Shown piece by piece: positions 8,499-17,444 of a stretch of 64,000 nucleotides of DNA. The position numbers and the translations under genes were made by a program. The stretch is taken from positions 1,860,001-1,924,000 of the forward strand of contig OZ220734.1 in assembly GCA_965116945.1 (NCBI GenBank), read 5' to 3'. The notes under the pieces were generated by a model that was not told where the DNA came from, did not search any database, and worked only from the letters and a program-made list of their open reading frames with translations. The DNA is from Plut-88900 sp965116945 (GTDB taxonomy: Bacteria; Chloroflexota; Dehalococcoidia; Plut-88900). Position 1 is the stretch's first letter. The number at the start of each line of letters is the position of its first letter.

Positions 8499-8957
8499 TT
8501 AGCCGGCTATCCCGGTAGGCGCCCCGATGCCGTCCTTCAACATCGATTCTAACTTCAGGTCCTCGCTGCCCGGGACAAGAGCGTAGAGTTCAATCTCGTT
8601 GCCGTCGGGGTCGAAAATGTAGAGACCCTTGGTGTCCCCGTGGTCCCCGTAACCCGCAATCTTCACATTGTTCTCAACGACCGTCTTGTAGGCGTCCTTG
8701 AGATCTTCGAACGACCCGAGCTCGTAGGCAAAGTGGTACAGCCCTACACCGTTAGAGTCGGGCCCCGGGGCATCCTCTCCGATTTCCATCACCGCCAGGT
8801 CGTGGTCCACTTCGGGATTGCTCCTGAAGAAAACCATTTTGTCCCCGCCCCGCCCTTTCACCTCAAGCCCCAATATCCTGCCGTAAAACTCTTCTGAGTT
8901 GTCAATATTCCGGACCCTGAGCACCAGATGTCCCAGCCGAGTTGGTTTAATTCCCAT
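8499..8957 (-). CDS. VOC superfamily protein, extradiol-dioxygenase-like
   Basis: 152 residues with the paired beta-alpha-beta-beta-beta modules of the vicinal oxygen chelate fold. H10 (LGHLVLRV), H75 (GLYHFAYE) and E123 (DPDGNEIELY) form the 2-His-1-Glu triad expected of type I extradiol dioxygenases such as catechol 2,3-dioxygenase, so it may bind Fe(II). Single-module length also fits glyoxalase-like proteins. The start at 8957 is preferred because GGAGG lies five bases upstream. The frame runs to 9044, but that part lies in the divergent promoter region of the next gene. Confidence 0.78.
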   Translation of the reverse strand: MGIKPTRLGHLVLRVRNIDNSEEFYGRILGLEVKGRGGDKMVFFRSNPEVDHDLAVMEIGEDAPGPDSNGVGLYHFAYELGSFEDLKDAYKTVVENNVKIAGYGDHGDTKGLYIFDPDGNEIELYALVPGSEDLKLESMLKDGIGAPTGIAG

Positions 8958-9005
8958 ATCAGCCTCCATGGTAGTACGCTTGGGATTTCGTTCATTGTAG
9001 CGCGA

Positions 9006-9035
9006 TTGCCACCTTCGGGAATCGGCCTGTATATT
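9006..9035 (+). promoter_or_regulatory. Sigma70-type promoter for the tandem luciferase-like genes
   Basis: TTGCCA at 9006-9011 and TATATT at 9030-9035 with an 18-nt spacer, upstream of the gene starting at 9083, which also has an AAGGAGG ribosome site. Position and hexamers are seen; activity is inferred. Confidence 0.55.
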
Positions 9036-9082
9036 ACCCGACATTCGGCGGCATTCTTCGAAAGTTCAAGGAGGACCATTGC

Positions 9083-10108
9083 ATGGGCAGATACGGATAC
9101 GCGCTGGGCGACACCATGGAACCCGAGGCCCTGATTGCCAAGGCGCGGAAAATCGAAGATGCGGGGTTCGACGCCGCCTGGTCCAACGAGTTGTTTACAT
9201 CTCCATTCGTTCCCCTCGCCACAGTCGCTCCACACACCAGCAAGATCAAATTGGGATCCAGCATCGCCTACGGGTTCACCCGCAGCCCCCTGGAGACGGT
9301 CATCACCTCCCTGGACCTGGATGCCATAACCAACGGACGTTTCGTATTGGGCCTGGGGTCTGGGGTCAGGCGGCTCAACGAGATGTGGCACGGTGTCCCC
9401 AACTACGGGAGACCAGCAACCCACCTGAAGGAATGCGTAAGGGCTGTACGAGCGATCATCGATGGCGTTTCATCGGGTGAGCCTGTCAGGTTCGAGGGCG
9501 AGTATTACGACATCGACATGCGTGGATGGGAAGGCCCCCACAAGCCCATCAACGGCCGGGTCCCGATATACATGGCCGCCGTCCGGGATGGCATGCTCCG
9601 GGCCGCGGGCGACGTAGCCGACGGCGTACTTGGCTTCCCAATGTGGTCCCTGGAATGGGTCAAGCAGATGGTGATACCGAACATAGCCAAGGGCCTGAAG
9701 CGTTCGGGTAGGGAGCGCAAGGATATCGAGATCCGGGCCGCAGTAACCGTAGCCATCACCAACGACAAGAAACAGGGCTACCGGGACGCGAGAGGCACAC
9801 CTGGGTTCTACACAACCATTCGCACTTACCAGCCTCTTGTCAATTGGCATGGCTACGAAAAGGAGGCAGATCAGATCAGGGAGGCATTCGTCAAACTCCA
9901 GGGTTTTGGAGACGAAGTCCTGGAGCCGATCCACGATGAGATGGTCGACACCTTCGTCGTGGTAGGCAACGCAGACGAGGCCCGCGCCCGCGTCGCTGAG
10001 TTCGAAGAGTATTGCGACGCCGTCGACCTAGAGGTCCCCCACAATTTCGTCCCCGAAGAGGTCCATCTCGAATACGAAAAGCGCCTCTTCGAGGTATTTG
10101 CCAATTAG
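9083..10108 (+). CDS. LLM class flavin-dependent oxidoreductase, tandem copy 1
   Basis: 341 residues. LLM/methylene-tetrahydromethanopterin-reductase-like barrel with blocks GFDAAWSNELF, FTRSPLETVI, NGRFVLGLGSG, the lid segment RFEGEYYDI, and PIYMAAV followed by AGDVADG. These are family landmarks for F420- or FMN-dependent hydride transfer and monooxygenation. Substrate unknown. It forms an operon with the paralogue that starts 45 nt downstream; the two align along their full length and arose by tandem duplication. An AAGGAGG site precedes the ATG. Confidence 0.85.
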   Translation: MGRYGYALGDTMEPEALIAKARKIEDAGFDAAWSNELFTSPFVPLATVAPHTSKIKLGSSIAYGFTRSPLETVITSLDLDAITNGRFVLGLGSGVRRLNEMWHGVPNYGRPATHLKECVRAVRAIIDGVSSGEPVRFEGEYYDIDMRGWEGPHKPINGRVPIYMAAVRDGMLRAAGDVADGVLGFPMWSLEWVKQMVIPNIAKGLKRSGRERKDIEIRAAVTVAITNDKKQGYRDARGTPGFYTTIRTYQPLVNWHGYEKEADQIREAFVKLQGFGDEVLEPIHDEMVDTFVVVGNADEARARVAEFEEYCDAVDLEVPHNFVPEEVHLEYEKRLFEVFAN

Positions 10109-10153
10109 CCGGCCTGAGCCTCATACCCGCCCGACATAGAGTGACATTTGTAG

Positions 10154-11167
10154 ATGAAGTACTACCTGGGCCTGAACATAGACGCCGAGTTCGAAGACCA
10201 GATCACACTAGCGGTCCGGGCAGAGGACGCAGGCTTCGACGGGATCTGGTCGACTCATTACTACAACTCTCCCTTCATACCCCTCGCCGCCATCGCCCGT
10301 GAGACCAAATCTATAGGTATCGGCACCAACATTGCCTATGCATTCACCCGCAGCCCAATGGAGACGGCACTGTCCGCCCTTGATCTCGACTCCCTCTCCG
10401 GCGGACGTTTCACCTTGGGTCTGGCCCCCGCGTTCCGCACCATCAATGAGCGTTGGTATGGTGTGCCCCATGGCCGTCCGGCCCCTCACATGAAGGAATG
10501 CATACAGGTGACGAGGGCCGCTATTGAGGAAGCCTCGAAGGGCAGGCCCGTCAGGTTTAAGGGCGACTATTACGACATCAACATCGATGGTTGGCACAGG
10601 GTCCAGGACATGCCGCGTGACCGTATCCCCATATACGTTGGCGCAATGCAGGAAGGCATGTGCCGCATGGCCGGAGACGTAGCCGACGGCCTGATGCCCC
10701 ACTCCATTTGCTCTCCGGCGTGGATCACGGAAGTCATGCTGCCTAACGTCAACAAGGGGCTGGCAAGGTCGGGAAGGAACAGGGAGAACTTCGATTTCTG
10801 CGCTTGCGTTAGCGTGGCCATCACAAATGATAGGAAACAGGGTATCCGGGACTACAAGGACACCATCGCATTCTCGGCCGTAACCCGACTCTACCAGCCG
10901 ATATTCGATTGGCACGGATTTGGGCGGGAAGCAGCCCACATTAGAGACCTCTTCATGAAAAATGGCTATTCTCAGGAGATCATCGAAGCCGTGCCGGATG
11001 AAATGGTGGAAGCATTTGCTGTCGTCGGGTCTGTGGATGAGGTACGTCAAAGAATCGCGGGGTACGGAGATTTCGTCGATTCCATACAATTCGCCCAGAA
11101 CAGCTATGGCTCTGATGCCGACAAGGGCAAGTACCTCGACGCTGTATTCGATGCCTTCAGCCGGTGA
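10154..11167 (+). CDS. LLM class flavin-dependent oxidoreductase, tandem copy 2
   Basis: 337 residues, paralogue of the preceding gene. Shared blocks include FTRSPMET, DLDSLSGGRFTLGLA, RPVRFKGDYYDI, PIYVGAMQEGM and AGDVADG. The N-terminal barrel segment differs (STHYYNSPF in place of SNELFTSPF), which in this family lies near the substrate pocket, so a different substrate is plausible. No clear Shine-Dalgarno sequence is seen before the ATG at 10154, so translation may be weak or reinitiating. It is co-directional with the PHP gene, which has its own promoter. Confidence 0.84.
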   Translation: MKYYLGLNIDAEFEDQITLAVRAEDAGFDGIWSTHYYNSPFIPLAAIARETKSIGIGTNIAYAFTRSPMETALSALDLDSLSGGRFTLGLAPAFRTINERWYGVPHGRPAPHMKECIQVTRAAIEEASKGRPVRFKGDYYDINIDGWHRVQDMPRDRIPIYVGAMQEGMCRMAGDVADGLMPHSICSPAWITEVMLPNVNKGLARSGRNRENFDFCACVSVAITNDRKQGIRDYKDTIAFSAVTRLYQPIFDWHGFGREAAHIRDLFMKNGYSQEIIEAVPDEMVEAFAVVGSVDEVRQRIAGYGDFVDSIQFAQNSYGSDADKGKYLDAVFDAFSR

Positions 11168-11188
11168 GGAGAGCGGGCATCATTCGCC

Positions 11189-11217
11189 TTGACCCGGATA
11201 TAGCCCGTTGCTAAAGT
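11189..11217 (+). promoter_or_regulatory. Sigma70-type promoter upstream of the PHP gene
   Basis: TTGACC at 11189-11194, 17-nt spacer, TAAAGT at 11212-11217, 42 nt before the PHP start codon. It separates the PHP/dehydratase pair from the monooxygenase pair. Confidence 0.5.
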
Positions 11218-11259
11218 AGCTGGGCGTCCACGAACCTAACCTAGCAGGGACATGCCTAT

Positions 11260-11913
11260 ATGATCATCGACATGCACTCCCACTCCGTCTTCTCCGACGA
11301 TTCTCGGGCGACGGTGGAGCAGTACTCCAAATGGATCTCGAAAGTTGTCAAGAAGAAAGGCGAGCTGGACGCCATAGTGCTTACTGAACACCGTGGCTTC
11401 GACAAAGATGGTGACTACTCCGACCTTGAAGAAGAATATGGGATTAGGATCTTTAAGGCCACAGAGCTTGACACCAACCGGGGTCACATCCTCGTATATG
11501 GTGTCAACGATCATTTGCTGAATAAGTTCGACTTTACCGACGTCACAATGGATGCCGTAGCCCTCGTTCGCGAAGCAAGCGCTTCCGGCGCCTTCTGTGT
11601 GCCTGCCCACCCTGGCCGCAAAAGAATAGGTCTACGGGAGTTCATCGAAAACGGAGCTTCGGTGCCCGAGGTCCAGGTGGTCGAAATCCTAAACGGCGGT
11701 AGCTCCACCGCCGAAAATGAACGAGCCCGGGAATTGGCAGAGGAGCGAGGCTACAAAGGTGTCGGTGGAAGCGACGCGCACTTCGTGAACGCCATCGGCA
11801 AATACGCAACCCGGTTTGAGAATCCCGTGGACAACATTGAAGAACTGGTGGAGGAGCTCAAGAAGGGCGCTTTTGAACCGGTAAGGTTGGAAGACCTGGC
11901 CCCGGCCCGGTAG
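11260..11913 (+). CDS. PHP-domain metal-dependent phosphoesterase
   Basis: 217 residues. PHP (polymerase and histidinol phosphatase) motifs are complete in order: MHSHSVFSDDS at residues 5-15 (H-x-H), LTEHRG, KATELD, HILVYG, PAHPGR and the terminal GGSDAH. These ligands bind a di- or trinuclear metal centre for phosphoester hydrolysis, as in nucleoside 3',5'-bisphosphatases and histidinol phosphatase. No polymerase module is attached. The gene is followed 5 nt downstream by the hotdog dehydratase and probably co-transcribed with it. Confidence 0.83.
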   Translation: MIIDMHSHSVFSDDSRATVEQYSKWISKVVKKKGELDAIVLTEHRGFDKDGDYSDLEEEYGIRIFKATELDTNRGHILVYGVNDHLLNKFDFTDVTMDAVALVREASASGAFCVPAHPGRKRIGLREFIENGASVPEVQVVEILNGGSSTAENERARELAEERGYKGVGGSDAHFVNAIGKYATRFENPVDNIEELVEELKKGAFEPVRLEDLAPAR

Positions 11914-11918
11914 CGACT

Positions 11919-12359
11919 ATGACGGAACTCTTCGAAGTCCGATTCAACCGAGAAATCCTCAGTTCAACATATGAGGCCGGGCCATTCCGCATTACCGGAG
12001 AGATGATTGAACTATTCAATACCTCTATCGACCAGACGAACCCGAAGTTCATCGGGGATGGCGAGTCGGGAGATGTAGTAGCACCGCCCTCTCTTCCAGT
12101 GCTCCTGATAGATGACTGGGAGCCCCCCAATCTGAAACTGGAGTTTGACGGGGTGCTCTACCTGGCAGGCTACTCCGTAGAACCCTATGCGCCGATAAAG
12201 CCCGGAGACGTACTCACCGCCTCCATAAGAGTGACGGATGTTTATCCGAAAACCGGCCGCTCCGGCCCGATGGTATTCCTGAAGAAGGAAGCCGTCTTTA
12301 GCAACCAGGAAGGTATTCCTGTGGCCAAGGTTGGTGGGTCCTCAGTCTGGCGTAAGTAA
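11919..12359 (+). CDS. FAS1-like/MaoC-type hotdog dehydratase domain protein
   Basis: 146 residues. The start FRITGEMIELFNTSIDQTNP and the later block VEPYAPIKPGDVLTASIRVTDVYPKTGRSG match the N-terminal dehydratase half (FAS1 dehydratase region, as in (3R)-hydroxyacyl-ACP dehydratase subunit A and mesaconyl-C4-CoA hydratase). Such proteins usually pair with a second hotdog bearing the catalytic Asp-His motif; that partner is not in the window. It acts on acyl-CoA or acyl-ACP by inference. It starts 5 nt after the PHP gene and ends 1 nt before the convergent hyuB stop. Confidence 0.65.
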   Translation: MTELFEVRFNREILSSTYEAGPFRITGEMIELFNTSIDQTNPKFIGDGESGDVVAPPSLPVLLIDDWEPPNLKLEFDGVLYLAGYSVEPYAPIKPGDVLTASIRVTDVYPKTGRSGPMVFLKKEAVFSNQEGIPVAKVGGSSVWRK

Positions 12360-12360
12360 G

Positions 12361-14103
12361 TTACCCGGCCGCTTCCGACTCCGCGCCGCAGTAAGGACAA
12401 CGCATCTCCGCAGGATCGACGCCGTAGTCCCGGGCTGCTGCTTCCTCGGATACGTATTCGTTGATCACGTCCTGGCGCACCGCCTCCGGGTCTCGCTCTG
12501 TCGGGTCTCCGTAACCGCCGGAACCCGCAACGTCGTACCAGATTTCGCTCCCGTCACCTATGGGGAATGGCGGTCCCTTACCCGCTACGGCGCTTTCGTT
12601 GCCTTCCTTGTCCCTCATCGTGATATGGCTCACCGCCCCGGGCTTGCCGCCTTCCAGCCCGAACGGAGGGGAAATCATGCGCTCGCAGCAGGTGGTTACC
12701 ATTGCGGTGTGCCCCATGACCCGGGTCACGCGCCTCGCCCCAAGCCCGCCACGGTACTTCCCCGCCCCACCCGAATCATTGATTAGCTCGTAGCGGTCTA
12801 TCATGATCGGGAATCGCATCTCGATCTGTTCCACTGGGGAGTTCATGGTGTTGGAAATGCCGACCTTTACGCTACTTATTCCGTCCTGGTCGGGTCGGGC
12901 GCCCATGCCGCCGGCCACCGTTTCGTAGCTGACGTATCGCTTCTTGGTCCTCGGGTGCAGACCCCCGACAGTCAATATGGCTGAAGTGCCCTGTGATCCC
13001 GCCAAAACGTTGTTGGGGTATCCGGGAGCAACTGCTCCAAAGACCATGTCGCAAATTCGGTGAGTCATTTCATGGTTAGCAAATACGACGGGCGCCGGGG
13101 GCAGAACGTTTACCACCGATCCTTCTGGAGCATTTACGCCTATGGCACGCCATGCGCCCGAATTCGGTGGAATCAGGTCGTTGGGGTCAGCAATCATCTT
13201 GACTGCGGTGTAAACGCCTGAGGCCGTCACCGCTAGGGGAGCGTTCATAGGCCCATCAACCTGCCCGTCGGAACCGGCGAAGTCCACCGTAAGATGATCG
13301 TCAACCTTGTTGACCCGAAGCCTGATGTTGATGTGCTCATCCTCGGTCTGTCCTATGCCCAGGATACCGTCGCCGTCGCAGAAATCTTCGTAGTAGAACT
13401 CACCATCCTCGAAACGGTCCAGCTGGGTTCGGATCATTCGCTCGGAATAATCCTGGATGCCTTGCATCATCTCTCTGATCAGGTCCACGCCGTACTTTTC
13501 GGCCAATCCCTGCACCCGAAGAGATCCCCGATGGTTCGCCGCTACCTGGGCTCTGAGATCTCCGCGCCGCTCCTCGGGGGTTCGGACGTTTGAGAATATT
13601 AGGTCGTCGATGTCACGGTTCAGCGTTCCCTGGTTGAAGAGGCGTACCCCAGGCAGTCTGAGTCCCTCGCCGTATATTTCGGTAGTTGCTCCGTATGAAC
13701 CGGGGCTTGCCGACCCAACGTCCGGCCAGTGTGCCCTCACGCACGTAAACCCGAGAAGCAGGTCATCATTCAGATATATCGGGGTAATGACGTTCACGTC
13801 CGGCAGGTGAGATCCCCCGAAATACGGATCGTTATGGACAAATACGTCGCCGGGCGAGATGTCGTTCGCCCGGGCCAGAATTGCCTTCACCGAGAGAGGC
13901 ATAGAACCCAGGTGAATTGGGATGTCGGGGCCCTGGGCTACCATATTCCCCGAAGCATCAAAGATCCCGCAGGAATAGTCTCCCGCCAATTTCAGAATCG
14001 GAGAATAGGCGGTCTTGGCCAGAACGATCTTCATTTCTTCGGCTGCGGACAGAAGGCTGTTCTTGATTACCTGGAAGGTGATGGGATCAATGTCCTCATG
14101 CAT
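12361..14103 (-). CDS. hyuB: Hydantoinase B / oxoprolinase family subunit
   Basis: 580 residues, HyuB family. The N-terminus DPITFQVIKNSLLSAAEEM is diagnostic, as are VHNDPYFGGSHLPD (metal-binding His/Asp region) and the late GGAGKYRGGLGARR block. A C-terminal CPYCG lies in a short tail. With HyuA it forms an ATP-dependent enzyme that opens hydantoins or 5-oxoproline, or carboxylates ketones as in acetone carboxylase; the exact substrate is unknown. The acetone-carboxylase gamma subunit is absent, which favours a hydantoinase or oxoprolinase role. The ATG at 14103 has AAGGA upstream. It lies 18 nt downstream of hyuA in one operon. Confidence 0.88.
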   Translation of the reverse strand: MHEDIDPITFQVIKNSLLSAAEEMKIVLAKTAYSPILKLAGDYSCGIFDASGNMVAQGPDIPIHLGSMPLSVKAILARANDISPGDVFVHNDPYFGGSHLPDVNVITPIYLNDDLLLGFTCVRAHWPDVGSASPGSYGATTEIYGEGLRLPGVRLFNQGTLNRDIDDLIFSNVRTPEERRGDLRAQVAANHRGSLRVQGLAEKYGVDLIREMMQGIQDYSERMIRTQLDRFEDGEFYYEDFCDGDGILGIGQTEDEHINIRLRVNKVDDHLTVDFAGSDGQVDGPMNAPLAVTASGVYTAVKMIADPNDLIPPNSGAWRAIGVNAPEGSVVNVLPPAPVVFANHEMTHRICDMVFGAVAPGYPNNVLAGSQGTSAILTVGGLHPRTKKRYVSYETVAGGMGARPDQDGISSVKVGISNTMNSPVEQIEMRFPIMIDRYELINDSGGAGKYRGGLGARRVTRVMGHTAMVTTCCERMISPPFGLEGGKPGAVSHITMRDKEGNESAVAGKGPPFPIGDGSEIWYDVAGSGGYGDPTERDPEAVRQDVINEYVSEEAAARDYGVDPAEMRCPYCGAESEAAG

Positions 14104-14121
14104 GACGTCAGTCCTTCGTGC

Positions 14122-16209
14122 CTAAACCGTGATTTCTATGGTCCCGAACTCGGTTGCCGCAGCTTTTTGCCTGGGGTAAACGATGACCGTTGAACTGATC
14201 TCCTGGATTACCGCAGGGCCTAGAAGTTCGGCGCCCGGGTACAAATTTCCCCTGTCGTAGACGGGACATGATGTTACGCCCGACTCCTTGAAATACACAT
14301 CTCGTTGCGACACAGGGTTGACGGCGCCACTTCCCTTATCGGAAGCGTTCCGGGACGCTATGAAGTCGGCCCCAAACTTGCCGATGGCCGATACCCGCAT
14401 ATTCACAAGCTGGATGGGCTCGTCCGGTGCGTTGTAGTCGTATGTGGTGAAATGCTGGGAGTGGAACCTTTCAGCGATGGCTTCCAGGGCTCCGTCCTGT
14501 ATTTCGGAGTCTTCAACTGGAACCGTGAGTTCATATGCCTGGTGCCCGTAGCGCATGTCTATGGAATATCTGAATTCCCAGTTTCCCTCGGGTATTCCCG
14601 ACCTGTAGAGCATGTCCTGGGCCTCGGCGGTAATTTCGTCGCGGACCTGGCGCATCTGCTCGTCAACACTTTCCTCCGCCATCAGCGTGTAAAGGCTCCT
14701 TACATAGTCCCGCTTTAAGTCCGTGCACACGAGACCCATCGCCGAGAAGACCCCGGGATTCGGCGGGATTATCACCTTCTTGATGCCCAACTCCTCACCT
14801 ATACGTCCTGCGTGGACTGGCCCGGCGCCCCCGAAGGCTACTAGCGCATACTCCCGGGGGTCGTGGCCCCGTTCAATAGAGATCATGCGTATAGCGTCAG
14901 CCATGTTGGAGTTGACTATGTCCACTATACCCTGCGCGGCCTGCATCAACTCGAGGCCCAGCGGCTCACCCACGGTCTCGCCTATTGCCCTGGATGCACC
15001 GTCAATTGACAACGCCATGCGGCCCCCGAGGAAGTGGTCCGGGTCGAGATAGCCCAAGACAGCATCTGCGTCGGTAACGGTCGGTTGCTGTCCCCCGAGT
15101 CCGTAGCATGCAGGCCCAGGGGATGCACCTGCGCTCTGAGGACCGACCCTCAGGCCTCGGGCATCGTCCAGCCATGCGATGCTGCCTCCCCCCGCGGACA
15201 CCTCTGCAAGGTCCACGACGGGCACCTTTATCGGGTAACCGGTGCCCTGAAGCCATCGCCTTACGTTGCCGGACCCTCCGACCTCATATTCCGTAGTGAC
15301 ACTTACCTCACCGTTGTTGACCAACGATGCCTTCGCTGTGGTTCCACCCATGTCAAAGGAAATCAGCTGGTTCAGGCCGAGAACGTTGCCCAGGGCCACC
15401 GTGGCGGTGACCCCGGCCGCAGGCCCCGATTCCGTGAGCATCGCCGGCACCCGTAAACCCTCTTCGACGTTGAATACACCGCCGCTCGAGCCGGTCAAGT
15501 AGAGAGGCGGATATTCATCGGTTTCCAGGAAATCACTGAGCCGGTTGAGATAGCCCTCTAGGACAGGGGCTACGTATGCGCAAACCGCCACCGTGCTTGT
15601 GCGCTCATACTCTCGCATCTCCGGCAGCACCTCGGAGGAGAGGAAGATGCGCACGTCGGGCAGCTCCCGACGCAGAATCTTGCCGATTGCCTGCTCGTGA
15701 ATGGGGTTCAGGAATGAGAAGAGCAAAGACACGGCAATGGCCTTCACTTCGTGGGCCTTCAAGAAGGCAACGATCCGGTCTAGTTCGGACTCGTCCAGAG
15801 GTTTGTAAACGTCCCCGTAGGCGTCTATCCGTTCCGATACCTCAAGGCGCAGGTGCCGAGGTATGATGACCTGTGGCGGGGGCTGGAATATGTCGTAGAG
15901 TTTGGCCCGGGACTGGCGTCGGATTTCGAGAATGTCACGAAAGCCGTCGGTAGTGATGAGTGCTGCCCGAGCCCCTTTGGATTCAAGAATGGCATTGGTC
16001 ACTACCGTAGTAGCATGGGAAAGGAATGAAAGGGAGGCGGGGGCGATGCCGTGATCGGTGGAAAGGGTCTTTATGGCGTCGATGACGGCGGCCGAGTAGT
16101 CGGAAGGCGTTGAGGAAAGTTTGTAGGTGGTCTGTTCCCCGGTATCTTCATCGACTACCGCAAGGTCCGTGAAAGTCCCACCGATGTCGACGCCAAGTCT
16201 AAGCCCCAT
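14122..16209 (-). CDS. hyuA: Hydantoinase A / oxoprolinase family ATPase subunit
   Basis: 695 residues, typical HyuA length. Actin-like ATPase signatures are RLGVDIGGTFTDLAVVDEDT at the N-terminus and SFDMGGTTAKASLV near residue 290, followed by AGGGSIAWLD and VAFGGAGPVHAGRIGEELGI. HyuA phosphorylates the carbonyl substrate so that HyuB can complete ring opening or carboxylation. No Shine-Dalgarno is visible at the ATG; a TATCCT sequence nine bases upstream may give a very short leader. It is 38 nt downstream of the amidohydrolase gene on the same strand, suggesting a functional link. Confidence 0.88.
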   Translation of the reverse strand: MGLRLGVDIGGTFTDLAVVDEDTGEQTTYKLSSTPSDYSAAVIDAIKTLSTDHGIAPASLSFLSHATTVVTNAILESKGARAALITTDGFRDILEIRRQSRAKLYDIFQPPPQVIIPRHLRLEVSERIDAYGDVYKPLDESELDRIVAFLKAHEVKAIAVSLLFSFLNPIHEQAIGKILRRELPDVRIFLSSEVLPEMREYERTSTVAVCAYVAPVLEGYLNRLSDFLETDEYPPLYLTGSSGGVFNVEEGLRVPAMLTESGPAAGVTATVALGNVLGLNQLISFDMGGTTAKASLVNNGEVSVTTEYEVGGSGNVRRWLQGTGYPIKVPVVDLAEVSAGGGSIAWLDDARGLRVGPQSAGASPGPACYGLGGQQPTVTDADAVLGYLDPDHFLGGRMALSIDGASRAIGETVGEPLGLELMQAAQGIVDIVNSNMADAIRMISIERGHDPREYALVAFGGAGPVHAGRIGEELGIKKVIIPPNPGVFSAMGLVCTDLKRDYVRSLYTLMAEESVDEQMRQVRDEITAEAQDMLYRSGIPEGNWEFRYSIDMRYGHQAYELTVPVEDSEIQDGALEAIAERFHSQHFTTYDYNAPDEPIQLVNMRVSAIGKFGADFIASRNASDKGSGAVNPVSQRDVYFKESGVTSCPVYDRGNLYPGAELLGPAVIQEISSTVIVYPRQKAAATEFGTIEITV

Positions 16210-16247
16210 AGCCGGGTAAGGATATCACAAGTCGAGTGGAGTCTAAC

Positions 16248-17381
16248 TTACCCGAACCCGTACACCCGAGCAGCGTTTCTGAAAGCCATCTTCTCGGCCT
16301 CGTCCTGGGGGACGTCGACAAGGAGCTTGTTCAGGACGGGCAGGGAATTAGGCCACGTCGATTCAGTGTGGGGATAGTCTGAGCTCCAGAGGATGTTGTC
16401 CACCCCTACAACGTGTCGGGTGGATATGCCCGCCACGTCCTCCTGAAAGGTCACGAAGACGTTACGGCGGAACAGGTCCCCCGGCAAATAGCCACCTTCG
16501 AACTGGATTTCCTTGACGTAATGATGGTCGGCGTAGTGGCGGTCCATTTGCTGGATGAAATACGCCGCCCATCCGAGCTCGAACTCCACCGCACCGACGA
16601 TCAGCCCCGGGAATCGCTCGAATACCCCTGAGAACATCATGTCCCCTATGGCCCGACGCGGCCAGTAGTCCTCGCTGGCGCGGAAAGATGAAGTGCCGCC
16701 TACGGTGATGTCGTTAGCAAAAGAGCCTATAACCCCGGGACCAGGGCGATAGGAACCCGAGTGCATGGCCAAGGGCAGGCCGAGGTCCTGAGCCATTGCC
16801 CAGAAGGGTTCGTAGCGCGGAAGATCGTAGGTCCGGCCCTGCCCGGGATAGGCTGGAATTGTGATGCCCGCAAGGCCCATCTTTGCGCACCGCTCCATCT
16901 CAGACATTGCATCGTCGATGTCGTCGACATTGATGACTCCGCTGCCCTTGATGGAATTGGGATAAGCCGTGGAAAAGTCGGCCATCCAGTCGTTCATCGC
17001 CCGGAAACAGGCTGACATTAGGGTGCTGTCGATATCGGTTTCGACCAGCCTTACGGCTATGGTTGGATACGTAACTTCCCCGATCACGCCATCCACGGCC
17101 ATCGCCTTCACCCGGGCGTGTGGTTCATAAGCAGCCTCTGGAGTGTCCTGAAAAGCCGCCTCAATGGTTAGAGTGCCAGGGTCCTCAAACCGACGTCCCG
17201 CCTGCGACGGCGCTCCCAGGGACCCGACGTTGATGTCCGCGTCGGCAACCCAGCGGTGGACATCTCCGTCCTGGTACATACGGGGCCTGCGGTCTCTAAA
17301 CATCGCATCAATGCGGGAGTCCCAAAGGTCCGGGGGCTCGACTACATGGGAATCGGCGGAGATAAGCTTGTCTACAGTCAT
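16248..17381 (-). CDS. Amidohydrolase-2 family metal-dependent hydrolase
   Basis: 377 residues, Amidohydro_2 barrel. LISADSHVVEPPDLWDSRI at the N-terminus, LPLAMHSGSYRPG in mid-barrel, and ILWSSDYPHTEST with the C-terminal metal Asp are seen. Relative of the gene at 2687. The 38-nt spacing to hyuA suggests joint action on a cyclic amide or its product. The start at 17381 (not 17444) is chosen because a TTGACT / 18 nt / TATACT promoter ends only 6 nt before it; the mRNA is probably leaderless. It is divergent from the ABC gene, with 63 nt between start codons. Confidence 0.82.
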   Translation of the reverse strand: MTVDKLISADSHVVEPPDLWDSRIDAMFRDRRPRMYQDGDVHRWVADADINVGSLGAPSQAGRRFEDPGTLTIEAAFQDTPEAAYEPHARVKAMAVDGVIGEVTYPTIAVRLVETDIDSTLMSACFRAMNDWMADFSTAYPNSIKGSGVINVDDIDDAMSEMERCAKMGLAGITIPAYPGQGRTYDLPRYEPFWAMAQDLGLPLAMHSGSYRPGPGVIGSFANDITVGGTSSFRASEDYWPRRAIGDMMFSGVFERFPGLIVGAVEFELGWAAYFIQQMDRHYADHHYVKEIQFEGGYLPGDLFRRNVFVTFQEDVAGISTRHVVGVDNILWSSDYPHTESTWPNSLPVLNKLLVDVPQDEAEKMAFRNAARVYGFG

Positions 17382-17387
17382 GAGCGG

Positions 17388-17417
17388 AGTATAGGAGGCG
17401 TAGGAAATCCAAGTCAA
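17388..17417 (-). promoter_or_regulatory. Promoter for the amidohydrolase-hyuAB operon (leaderless)
   Basis: Reading the minus strand: TTGACT (17417-17412), 18-nt spacer, TATACT (17393-17388), then six bases and ATG. The expected transcription start coincides with the start codon and no Shine-Dalgarno exists, which supports a leaderless mRNA. Confidence 0.6.
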
Positions 17418-17432
17418 ACGGTTGCTGCGTGT

Positions 17433-17438
17433 TACAAT
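17433..17438 (+). promoter_or_regulatory. -10 box for the ABC exporter genes (leaderless)
   Basis: TACAAT followed by six bases and ATG 17445, with no Shine-Dalgarno. The -35 region is weak and overlaps the divergent amidohydrolase promoter, so the two may compete or be co-regulated. Confidence 0.5.
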
Positions 17439-17444
17439 TTTCAC

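Noticed and set aside
10208..11089. Minus-strand frame of 293 residues opposite the second tandem monooxygenase
   Set aside because: Shadow frame; the plus-strand product has complete family blocks.
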